From positions 124,001-188,000 of the forward strand of contig CAJOIZ010000001.1 of assembly GCA_905234835.1 (NCBI GenBank): a stretch of DNA of 64,000 nucleotides, given 5' to 3'. A model generated the notes under the pieces. That model had not been told where the DNA came from, ran no database searches, and worked only from the letters and a program-made list of their open reading frames with translations. The DNA comes from Paludibacteraceae bacterium. Lineage in GTDB: Bacteria; Bacteroidota; Bacteroidia; Bacteroidales; Paludibacteraceae. A program made the position numbers and the translations under genes. Shown here one piece after another: positions 8,881 through 16,311 of this stretch (positions within the stretch are counted from its first letter, which is position 1; each line of letters begins with the position of its first letter).

Positions 8881-9402
8881 TCATTCTTCATCATAGGCTT
8901 TGCGGATTTCAAAGATACGGATATAACTATCGAGAATGGCTTGGCAGGCACGATAGATATCACGGTAAGCGGCTTCGAAATCACGGGTGTACCAAGGGTC
9001 AGAGACATCGCGGCACTCTCCAACCCACTGCATCATAAGTGAAGCTTTCTCGTCAGTATCAAAATAATCCATCAAATCATCATAATCGACATGACCTATA
9101 TTGGGCAAATAGGTCAGATTGTCGTAATCAGCACATATAATCTTGTCATAATAATCAAACTCCTCGCGTGTCATTTGGTGCGCCCGATGCGGTCCGCACG
9201 GAATGCCTTTCACACGCAGTTTGAGTTTGGCGGGCATGTAGATGTCATTGCCTTCCTCTTCGTCCGATACACCTGCGGAAGCAATCTCAAACCAGTCTTC
9301 GAGTCCAGCTTTGCGCACGAGATGCTTGAAGATATACTCCGCCATCGGCGAACGGCATATATTACCGTGACAGACAAACAATATACGTTCCTTACGTTTC
9401 AT
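8881..9402 (-). CDS. Low-molecular-weight protein tyrosine phosphatase
   Basis: 173 residues, slightly longer than the family's usual 150-160. The P-loop is CHGNICRS at residues 11-18 (CX5R-S), preceded by the normal strand ILFV. The general-acid Asp is in VSDPWYTRDFE near residue 140, matching the DPWY/F-x-D-F pattern. Both catalytic elements are intact, so an active phosphotyrosine (or phosphoarginine) phosphatase is likely. The ATG is immediately next to the stop of the AAA+ gene (9402/9403), a no-gap junction. LMW-PTPs often sit beside capsule kinases; none is seen here, so the partner must be different. There is a short C-terminal extension ending in KAYDEE. Confidence 0.9.
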   Translation of the reverse strand: MKRKERILFVCHGNICRSPMAEYIFKHLVRKAGLEDWFEIASAGVSDEEEGNDIYMPAKLKLRVKGIPCGPHRAHQMTREEFDYYDKIICADYDNLTYLPNIGHVDYDDLMDYFDTDEKASLMMQWVGECRDVSDPWYTRDFEAAYRDIYRACQAILDSYIRIFEIRKAYDEE

Positions 9403-12400
9403 TTATGCTCCGAATCCTATATGATTGGTGTTGATTTTTTTCCATTTGACAGACTGCACATCCTCTTTGGTGATAACCGGCTGCGGAGAGTTGCCCTGGC
9501 GCAGTTCGGCAGCCGAGGTGACGGCGATAAAGACATGCTTGATAGTGCGCGCATTAGCGAAGCCGCTGCTGCGGTTGTCGCATATCGTCCTGATATGCAT
9601 ATCCAGTTCCGCGAGCGCCTCATCTGTGATGGTATAACCCTGTCTGTCAATCCGCTGACGCAGGATGGTCATCAGTTCGCCAGCGGTGTAGTCATCGAAA
9701 TGCATGACGGACGTACTCAAGGGCATATCAATGGGCGGAGTGGGCAGTTGCCTGTCATCGACAGCGATAACGAACGCGTACTCCCCCGGCATCTCCGCCA
9801 TAAGCGACGTGAGTTTGCATCGCAGCCACTGCACATCAATATGCACATTCGCCACATCATCAAGGTCGATGAACAGCAGACCCTGACCGGACTGTTTCAT
9901 TGTGTCCCGCAAGATACAGTCAATATCAATGGAAGTCCAGGCGCCCTTTTGCGTTTGAGGCATACGTAACTGAGTCATCTGTTTGGACGAAATCAGATGC
10001 ATGGCGTGCAGCAGTTGTGCCAAGATACGCGCTACCGTGCTCTTACCGGTTCCGGTGGAGCCAGTAAAGGTCCATTGTAGCGGAATCGCATCCAACAAGT
10101 CATCACCGTTCGCCTGCTTAGTGCGGGCAACCTCCACCAACTGATGCAACGCCTTCTTCACCTCTTCCTGCCCCACCATTTCGTCCAGTTGTCCGAAGGC
10201 TTTTGCCACGAGCGCCTCGTCAATGGCATATCCGCTTTCCGTCGCATTATTCGGCACGTCCGCCACCTCTATACGCGAAAGGAACTGCGGCGCAGGAATG
10301 GAGTCGCCGGAAGCCAGCACCCGTCTGCTCATGTTCGGTATGATATGGGAGGCTATAAAGCGTGTGACAAACCGCGCATTGCCAAAGTGTTTCCCATTCC
10401 TACCCGAACCGCGCTCCACTTCGCGATGTATGATTCGTCTGACTTTGTCCAAGGCTTCGTCCGAGAACGAATAGCCGTTCTCTTGTGCCGTCCGGATGGC
10501 TATCTCTACCAGTTCATCCTCCGTATAATCTTCAAAATAGAACGTATAGGGGAAACGGGACTTTAGACCTTTGTTGGACTTGAGCATTTTTTCCATCTCA
10601 TCGGGATAGCCGGTGAAAATAATAATCATGTCCGTCTTCTCTTTCCCCAATTCTTCGAGCAGGCAGTCAAGTGCCTTGTTGCCGAAATCTTTCTTGTCCT
10701 CGGGGTCTGACACCAGTGTATATGCCTCGTCCACCAGCAGGATATTCCCGTGCGCCCGCTGCAACGCCTGCTTGGTGTTCTCTTCCGTGTCACCGATGTA
10801 CTGCCCCACCAACTGTTTCCTGTCCACCTGCACCACATGACCGGTTTTGAGGATCCCCAACGAAGCATATATCTCACCCAAGAGTTTGGCTACGGTGGTT
10901 TTTCCCGTACCCGGGTTTCCTGTGAAAACCATGTGCAACGGCGGCATGGCCACTTTCAGTCCGTACCGGCTTCGCAGTTGCGCAAACCGTACCATACTGA
11001 GGTGCGATTCGATATTGTATTTAAGTTTTCGGAGTCCGACCAAACTGTTCAGTTTTTCCATCTTCCGGTCATAGGCACCGATTTGTGGTATGGGAACATC
11101 CTCCGCCAGCAGTTCGCTCAACAAGCCCGGTTCACAGAACAATTCGCGAGAGCTGTTCACCACCCGAACTGACATATTCAGAATCATGCGGTCCATCAGC
11201 AAGGGAACATCTTTGGCGTTGGCATCCGCCAGCGTGGATAGATACGACCGTACGGCATTTTTCGCTCCTTCAGTCAAGACAAACCCGCGCGACTTGGCTT
11301 CCCGCTCTGCGACTTTCATCATCTGGTCAATATTAAGGTCAGGCAACCTGTACACCTGCCCGATATATGGCTGCAGCTCTGCCGTGGACAGCAGGCGGGT
11401 TATTCCGTCGGCCGTGTCCGCAAGGACGACACAGATTCCGCTGTTTCTATCCTGCAACAGCCTGCATAGCGCATCCAAGGTATTACCGCCGTAGTTAGAC
11501 GAATGCCTGTTGTCTTTAATTAGGAAGGACGCGGCATTTTCTATGTACAACATGCCATTCCGCGCATCGGAAACCGCCGAATCGAAAGAGGAAGAAGGAT
11601 CCAATGACCTTACGCAATGAGCGGCATCCAAGACTTTGAGACTGTCAGCGGCGACAAACCCGTTCTTTACATAATAATTGTAGAGGATTTGCGCAAAGGC
11701 CGTTTTACCGGTTCCTTTTCCACCCATGACCGCTGCATTCAAGTTAAGCGGTGTCGCAGGGAGGTTCATCGCAAGACGGCTTTCGTTAAATATTTTTTGT
11801 TTTAACAGCGAAGCCATCTGCTGATAAACCGCATCCAACCCTATCAGGTCGGAACTGACTTGAATCCCGCTGTCACGTCCGGGCACGATATTGAGGTACT
11901 GCACAAAAGGCCGGTCTGTATAACGTTTGTTTTTTTCCTTCACACGGAAAGCGAAGTAATATCTTCCGTAGTCAAACGCTTGATCCTCTTTTCTGGTTAT
12001 GGTAATCGCAACAGTCACTCCTTCTCTATTTCCCTTTTGAACAGCGAAGTCTATCGTGTTTCCGTTGTCGGGATGCAGTTTACAGATGTCCCCCGCCGAA
12101 TTGCGGAAGAAAGCAAAGAACTCGAACGTACATTGTATATCGCGGTTGTCGGACGCAAAGATTAATATCCACAAAAACTTTTTTCCTGCTCTCTGCGGAC
12201 AAGAGACCAGTTCGGGTACGCCTTCCTCATTGGGGAGAATATATGTAAGCCCCGTGGCGAAGACCATATCCCCTCGGAGCAAATCGCCCGGAGGGGCAGG
12301 TAATTCCATTTTGTGTTCAAACTCAATGCGCGTGATGCTATCCAGAATCTCCTCGTCGTTCTTGGGATTGTATTTACTTGTCCCCCTGTCACGATTGCCG

Positions 12401-12495
12401 CTGCTTTTTTCGGGACTATCCAACAACTGCAACTCCATTTCTATCTGATTCGCCTCATTCCTGCTCACAATCAGTTTACTGAAAATCTCGTTCAT
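9403..12495 (-). CDS. Triple AAA+ ATPase, CbxX/SpoVK-like
   Basis: 1030 residues. Residues 1-220 are beta-rich and unrecognised. Three P-loops follow: GGKGTGKT at 258-265, GNPGTGKT near 526 and GSTGTGKS near 811. The middle module is the best conserved: Walker B ILLVDEAYTL, sensor-type IIIFTGYPDEM and arginine-finger region GLKSRFPYTFYFEDY are typical of CbxX/CfqX (SpoVK, EccA N-terminal) ATPases. The first module has a degenerate Walker B (LYIENA) and the third a variant (LFIDLDD). No membrane segment is seen. Such proteins remodel protein complexes as hexamers; the client here is unknown. It begins 38 bp after a lipoprotein gene and abuts the tyrosine phosphatase gene, so it is probably the core ATPase of this module. 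Confidence 0.85.
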   Translation of the reverse strand: MNEIFSKLIVSRNEANQIEMELQLLDSPEKSSGNRDRGTSKYNPKNDEEILDSITRIEFEHKMELPAPPGDLLRGDMVFATGLTYILPNEEGVPELVSCPQRAGKKFLWILIFASDNRDIQCTFEFFAFFRNSAGDICKLHPDNGNTIDFAVQKGNREGVTVAITITRKEDQAFDYGRYYFAFRVKEKNKRYTDRPFVQYLNIVPGRDSGIQVSSDLIGLDAVYQQMASLLKQKIFNESRLAMNLPATPLNLNAAVMGGKGTGKTAFAQILYNYYVKNGFVAADSLKVLDAAHCVRSLDPSSSFDSAVSDARNGMLYIENAASFLIKDNRHSSNYGGNTLDALCRLLQDRNSGICVVLADTADGITRLLSTAELQPYIGQVYRLPDLNIDQMMKVAEREAKSRGFVLTEGAKNAVRSYLSTLADANAKDVPLLMDRMILNMSVRVVNSSRELFCEPGLLSELLAEDVPIPQIGAYDRKMEKLNSLVGLRKLKYNIESHLSMVRFAQLRSRYGLKVAMPPLHMVFTGNPGTGKTTVAKLLGEIYASLGILKTGHVVQVDRKQLVGQYIGDTEENTKQALQRAHGNILLVDEAYTLVSDPEDKKDFGNKALDCLLEELGKEKTDMIIIFTGYPDEMEKMLKSNKGLKSRFPYTFYFEDYTEDELVEIAIRTAQENGYSFSDEALDKVRRIIHREVERGSGRNGKHFGNARFVTRFIASHIIPNMSRRVLASGDSIPAPQFLSRIEVADVPNNATESGYAIDEALVAKAFGQLDEMVGQEEVKKALHQLVEVARTKQANGDDLLDAIPLQWTFTGSTGTGKSTVARILAQLLHAMHLISSKQMTQLRMPQTQKGAWTSIDIDCILRDTMKQSGQGLLFIDLDDVANVHIDVQWLRCKLTSLMAEMPGEYAFVIAVDDRQLPTPPIDMPLSTSVMHFDDYTAGELMTILRQRIDRQGYTITDEALAELDMHIRTICDNRSSGFANARTIKHVFIAVTSAAELRQGNSPQPVITKEDVQSVKWKKINTNHIGFGA

Positions 12496-12533
12496 ATAGT
12501 GTTATAGAATTTGTGTGTCACATAAATCATATC

Positions 12534-13460
12534 TCAATACTCTTCGTCCAATGCCACAGCGGGACGGGCGTAGTCTTGATAGTAACGGACGGTCAGGGTG
12601 GTGCGCTGGATGTACTCGCAGAGCTGCTCCCTGCGGACCGCTTCGCGGACATCCTGGTTGGAGTGCATATTCAAATAGACATCATAATGCTCCCCGAAGA
12701 TGCGTATGGCGCTCTGCTCGTTGCCCGCGCCGTCCACAGTCTGCTCGAAAGCGGTCACCTGCGGTCTGCCATCCTCGTAGTGCAAGGTCATGCGTCCTGA
12801 ATGGTTGCCGCCAGAAACGGTTATCAGGGTGTCACCGACGATATTGTACCACCATACCCAGAAATCGCCCCATACACACGTGTCCGTTTCGTACACCATC
12901 ATCAGTGTCGGGATACACAATTCGCCCTGTCTGTAAGAGGGAGCAATTTCGCGCAGCAGATAATCGCTGACCGCCTGCCGAACCGCCTGTTCCCTGCGGT
13001 TATTGGCTATATAGCGTATACAATCTGCTTTGTGTCCGTCGAAATCGGACATCAGCCATTCGCCGTCCACCCGTTCCATTGACAGCGTATGCTCCTCGAT
13101 GTCGCTTTCCGGGTCATACGAGCGGTCCTCCCATACCTGCCTCACGTTGACTGTCGCTACAGCGTGGCAGGCATCGGTCCGCTCCACCCCCGTCACCTCG
13201 TACTCGGCTATCGTACCGCCGTTGCCTGTCACGAAATAGTAGAGCCATTCATGGTCCATCGCCTCGTGTTCGGGCAGTCGATAGAACATCGTGTCAAGTA
13301 CCGCATAGAAATCCGCGGTCATATAGTCCCGAGATTTCTCCAGCAAGGTATGGTCGGGAATGTAAGCGCACAATTCCGTTGCCCGCTCCCGCAACTGCCA
13401 GTCCGTGGTACAAGCAATGCAAAAGAACGCTGTGAGTGCAAGTAAAAAACCTTTTTTCAT
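12534..13460 (-). CDS. Lipoprotein of unknown function
   Basis: 308 residues. It has a lipoprotein signal with lipobox CIAC at about 14-17 (KKGFLLALTAFFCIAC). The mature part contains two similar-looking halves with segments such as VDGEWLMSDFDG, which resembles the end of NTF2-like or DUF3828-like domains that export-side lipoproteins often carry; this is only a resemblance. I do not recognise the family. It is 38 bp upstream of the triple AAA+ gene on the same strand and probably heads that operon, but no good promoter was found in the 77 bp upstream, so read-through from the ATPase gene is possible. Confidence 0.65.
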   Translation of the reverse strand: MKKGFLLALTAFFCIACTTDWQLRERATELCAYIPDHTLLEKSRDYMTADFYAVLDTMFYRLPEHEAMDHEWLYYFVTGNGGTIAEYEVTGVERTDACHAVATVNVRQVWEDRSYDPESDIEEHTLSMERVDGEWLMSDFDGHKADCIRYIANNRREQAVRQAVSDYLLREIAPSYRQGELCIPTLMMVYETDTCVWGDFWVWWYNIVGDTLITVSGGNHSGRMTLHYEDGRPQVTAFEQTVDGAGNEQSAIRIFGEHYDVYLNMHSNQDVREAVRREQLCEYIQRTTLTVRYYQDYARPAVALDEEY

Positions 13461-13537
13461 ATCTTTATAACCTATTATGTGGCAATATGCCGTTTTGTGA
13501 ATCCGCTGTCAGAGAAGGATATATCACATGAGGACTC

Positions 13538-14965
13538 TTACGCGAACAAGTCTTTTGCCGTGAGAGAAGAGTGAACCATGGATGTGTGTAGTCCATCTTT
13601 TAAACCATATGGCGTTACAAATGTAAGCACAACACCTCTACTTACTCCATTTCCTTCCATAAAAAGTTGTTTGCGTGTTATCAGGCGTTCTGCATATTCT
13701 TTGGTTATCGTATACGGAGTAGAAGAAAACTTCATTTCGCATAAGTGAATCATTTTATCTGCACGAGATATGACCAAATCAACCTGTGCTCCCTTGCGCG
13801 TATCCTCTTTTGCAGGCACAAAGCGCCAAGATGAGGCTTCAGTTGCCATACCTGATATGCCTAACCCCTGTTTAATTTGAGACAGATGACGCAAACAAAC
13901 CTCTTCAAACGTAAACCCTTCCCAACTCTCGACGCTTCTATTCTGGAAATGATGTTGCCAATATTGTTCATCCTTGGAATGGTTATTTTTCACGTAACGA
14001 AAATAGAACAACGTGTAGAAATCACATAAACGATACAATGTCTGTTTTGTCTTATTTCCGAATTGAGTATAGGATACGATAAAATCACATCGCTCAAGGT
14101 TCTCCAACAATTTGGTTAATCCGCCTCCTGAATAACCCGTTTCAGCTGAGATTTCCATTTTGGTGAAGCCCTCACGTTTGGTGGCTAACAGCTGAACTAT
14201 CCGGATATACTTATCCGCTTTTTTGAAAAGTGCGTTATATAGTTCCTTGAATTCATCGCTCAAAGCTCCACCTCTACGGAAAATAAGTGTGTCCACATTT
14301 TCCACCAGACTCAGTTGCGGACGAAGCAAACTCATATAATACGGAACACCGCCAAATATCATATAATACTGCAAAATCTGATAGTCATCCCAATCGAAGC
14401 CGTTAGAAAGCAGGTATTCTTTACATTCGCGCAGATAGAACGGGCGTAAATATATTCGATGTGTAATGCGGTTATGCAAGCCGCCTTTATTGTCTTCCAG
14501 TTTTTCTTTCATCCACGTAGTGGCACTTCCGCACGCTATAAAGACAATATCATCTCTGTTTTGTACCCAATTAGACCAAAAATACTCCAATTCGCTCACG
14601 AAATCACTCTTTTGCGTATCTATCCATGGCATCTCGTCAAAGAAGACCACTTTACGAACTTCCTTACATTGCTCCAAGTATCCGGCAAGTTGCCGAAATG
14701 CCTCGTGCCAGTTGAGCAGTTCCGGGATTTCGACATCAGGGCAGTAACTCTGTAATACCTCACGGAAGTAAGCCAATTGCTTTTTTATATTTTTTCCGTG
14801 CGCGCCGACGAAATGAAAGCTATAGACATCGTTGCAGAAACTTCTGACCAAAAAGGTTTTTCCGATACGTCTACGTCCATATAGAATAATTAACTCCGAA
14901 CGTTTTGAATCCAGTGCACTCTTCAACTCTGCCAATTCCGTTTGACGCCCAATCAAGTTTTCCAT
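13538..14965 (-). CDS. Archaeal-type AAA ATPase with DUF234 C-terminal domain
   Basis: 475 residues. Residues 1-230 are an STAND-like/Arch_ATPase domain: N-terminal GRQTELAEL, Walker A YGRRRIGKT near 36, Walker B VVFFDEMPWID near 108, and a sensor region FIACGSATTWM. A winged-helix segment follows near 270 (MEISAETGYSGGGLTKLLENL). The C-terminal third has the DUF234 nuclease-like pattern with a D...E-x-K core (AQVDLVISR then LCEMKFSS), as in PD-(D/E)XK folds. The family is widespread in Bacteroidota and its role is not established. It has its own promoter at 14991-15020 and a two-copy palindromic repeat directly upstream (15033-15132). Codon use is AT-richer than that of the housekeeping genes. 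Confidence 0.88.
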   Translation of the reverse strand: MENLIGRQTELAELKSALDSKRSELIILYGRRRIGKTFLVRSFCNDVYSFHFVGAHGKNIKKQLAYFREVLQSYCPDVEIPELLNWHEAFRQLAGYLEQCKEVRKVVFFDEMPWIDTQKSDFVSELEYFWSNWVQNRDDIVFIACGSATTWMKEKLEDNKGGLHNRITHRIYLRPFYLRECKEYLLSNGFDWDDYQILQYYMIFGGVPYYMSLLRPQLSLVENVDTLIFRRGGALSDEFKELYNALFKKADKYIRIVQLLATKREGFTKMEISAETGYSGGGLTKLLENLERCDFIVSYTQFGNKTKQTLYRLCDFYTLFYFRYVKNNHSKDEQYWQHHFQNRSVESWEGFTFEEVCLRHLSQIKQGLGISGMATEASSWRFVPAKEDTRKGAQVDLVISRADKMIHLCEMKFSSTPYTITKEYAERLITRKQLFMEGNGVSRGVVLTFVTPYGLKDGLHTSMVHSSLTAKDLFA

Positions 14966-14990
14966 ATTGTCCTATATTTGAAAGATGCCG

Positions 14991-15020
14991 CAAAGGTACT
15001 CCTTTTTTTGAATTGTGCAG
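14991..15020 (-). promoter_or_regulatory. Promoter of the DUF234 ATPase gene
   Basis: The minus strand reads TACCTTTG at 14998-14991, matching TAnnTTTG, with TCTG 19 bp upstream as a -33 box (consensus TTTG). The start codon is 25 bp downstream. The palindromic repeats at 15033-15132 lie directly upstream of the -33 box, where an activator or repressor could act. Confidence 0.6.
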
Positions 15021-15032
15021 ATGTTCTGTTGT

Positions 15033-15132
15033 GTTTTTTGTCCAAATCTATACTTTTTTATATACATTTGGAAGAAAAACACGCGTTTTTTGTCCAAATG
15101 TATGCTTCTTGACCCACATTTGGAAGAAAAAC
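15033..15132 (-). repeat. Two 52-bp palindromic repeats upstream of the ATPase promoter
   Basis: Two copies start at 15033 and 15085, exactly 52 bp apart. Each begins with GTTTTTTGTCCAAAT and ends with ACATTTGGAAGAAAAAC (15064-15080 and 15116-15132). Inside each copy, TCCAAAT and ATTTGGA are inverted, so each copy is a palindrome with a variable centre. The position next to the -33 box suggests an operator. The core CCAAAT also appears in the iterated repeats upstream of the DUF4143 ATPase gene at 61648-62928. Confidence 0.75.
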
Positions 15133-15344
15133 AAGGCAAAGTTTATGAGTTATGATTTCAAATTTCAAGTTGCAAATTTATGATTTATGGTTTATGATTT
15201 CAAATCCGCTCATTAGTTCGCAACCAATACGTCAAAGATCACTTGCAGTTTGTGTGCGATTCTGCTTACGCCCCGTCGTTCCGCAGCGCAATGTTGCGGC
15301 AAACGTCGTACACCGGTGATGGCACTCTGTTACACGAACAGAAA

Positions 15345-15478
15345 CAGAAAAAAAAAGAAAACATCCTGTACGATAGATGCCCCTTCCCGTTCTTATCCGC
15401 CTGTGCACAAGGCGGATAACACGTCTGACTGCCACTTGTAATACGCCTCACGGCGTGAGGTCATTTCCACTGAAAAGA
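15345..15478 (-). ncRNA. Candidate small RNA with its own promoter
   Basis: A strong promoter reads TATCTTTG on the minus strand (15490-15483) with CTTG 20 bp upstream (15511-15514). The transcript would begin near 15478. It contains a palindrome at 15446-15460 (CCTCAC/GTGAGG), a 9-bp perfect stem TATCCGCCT/AGGCGGATA (15394-15402 with 15410-15418, 7-nt loop), and ends at a T-run (15348-15356 read on the minus strand) preceded by a weak G-U-rich stem. No ORF of note follows the promoter. I do not recognise it as a known RNA family. It could instead be the leader of a decayed gene. Confidence 0.35.
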
Positions 15479-15482
15479 CGTG

Positions 15483-15514
15483 CAAAGATAATACATTTTT
15501 GGGCAAAATGCAAG
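15483..15514 (-). promoter_or_regulatory. Promoter with no coding gene downstream
   Basis: TATCTTTG with a CTTG box and a 20-bp spacer on the minus strand. The surrounding 45 bp closely resemble the promoter of the giant protein gene at 39409-39440 (shared GACGYGCAAAGATA, CATTTT, GGGC and ATGCAA stretches on the plus strand). Both also have heptameric CAAATT repeats directly upstream. Confidence 0.55.
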
Positions 15515-15993
15515 TTTTTTCTTAAGTTTTTTTAATTCAAATTGCAAATTTCAAGTTGCAAATTTGTTGGTTTAGGAGGTTAGAGGTTTTTTATAGTTGA
15601 GAGTTTAGAGTTGAATGTTGAGTGAAGTTGGAGAGTTGAGAGTTTACAGTTTCAAGTTTATGATTTATGGTTTATGATTGCATGTTTGTGATTTATCAAA
15701 ATGATTCAACAATATTTCTTTTTCCTTTTGTTCACAAATTAAACGAATTGAATAAATGATGCTTACGCATCTTTCTTTTTGGTCCAAAATGATCAAAAAT
15801 GATTCAAAAAATTATCTTTCACAGCGGAATAGTATACCCCTCCATAATGTTTATGATTTCAAATTTATGGTTTCAAATTTGAGTGTACCCTTCCATATAT
15901 GAGGCAAAAAACAAGGCAAATCTATCACCTAAAAGGAAAGTTTTTTTACTTTTTTTTGCATTTTCTTTGTAAACGGCTATAAATGTGAGACGA

Positions 15994-16080
15994 TGTCCGA
16001 ATAGTATTCGGACGCAATGGACAAAATCTTATTCTTTACAGGAGGCTACAGAGAGCCGGTCTGAATTAAATTCAGACGCA
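15994..16080. repeat. Modular hairpin repeats, copy set 1
   Basis: Two hairpins of one pattern: TGTCCGAAT-AGT-ATTCGGAC with GCAATGGACA after it (15994-16023), and GGTCTGAATT-AA-ATTCAGAC with GCAATAGACA after it (16058-16089). Between them is ATTCTTTACAGGAGGCTAC with AGAGCC (16031-16056). The same modules recur at 43588-43882. No coding or mobile gene is attached. Confidence 0.7.
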
Positions 16081-16127
16081 ATAGACAAAGCGCAAAGCGG
16101 CTCCCAGCCGCTACAACAGACGAAAAG

Positions 16128-16158
16128 CGGAAGGCTGTCCGTGCGGGTAGCCTTCCGC
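16128..16158 (-). terminator. Intrinsic terminator after the paralogous-domain lipoprotein gene
   Basis: A perfect 10-bp stem GCGGAAGGCT/AGCCTTCCGC with an 11-nt loop is followed on the minus strand by TTTTCG. It lies about 150 bp beyond the stop at 16312. Confidence 0.6.
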
Positions 16159-16311
16159 ATCGAATCTTCTTAAATCCAAGACTTGTTATTCCATTCTGTT
16201 CGTTTCTTGCAATTCTTTAATCTTTTAACGATTGACTGCTTTCGATTTTTTGTTTTGTGCCTTCATTTTATTATTCGGCTACCAGCATACTCCGTTAAAA
16301 ATTATGTTTGT

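Larger units (their letters stand above)
15133..16311. other. Long intergenic region of repeats; no gene supported
   Basis: About 1.2 kb without a convincing coding gene. It contains heptameric repeat patches at about 15155-15206, 15538-15690 and 15845-15885 (units such as CAAATTT, CAAATTG, GTTGARA, TATGRTT), a candidate small RNA (15345-15478), hairpin repeats (15994-16080) and a terminator (16128-16158). A 20-bp motif of the form RGTRTACCCYTCCATA occurs near 15829 and 15885, and AAATGATTCAA near 15700 and 15798. The open frames here are short and have poor codon character. Confidence 0.6.

Noticed and set aside
8881..9023. N-terminal extension of the receiver-like protein to 9023
   Set aside because: It begins with TTG and overlaps the tyrosine phosphatase gene; the receiver fold starts at 8873.
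15190..15419. Plus-strand open stretch between heptamer patches
   Set aside because: It lacks a good start codon and matches no family; the opposite strand has a promoter and hairpins instead.
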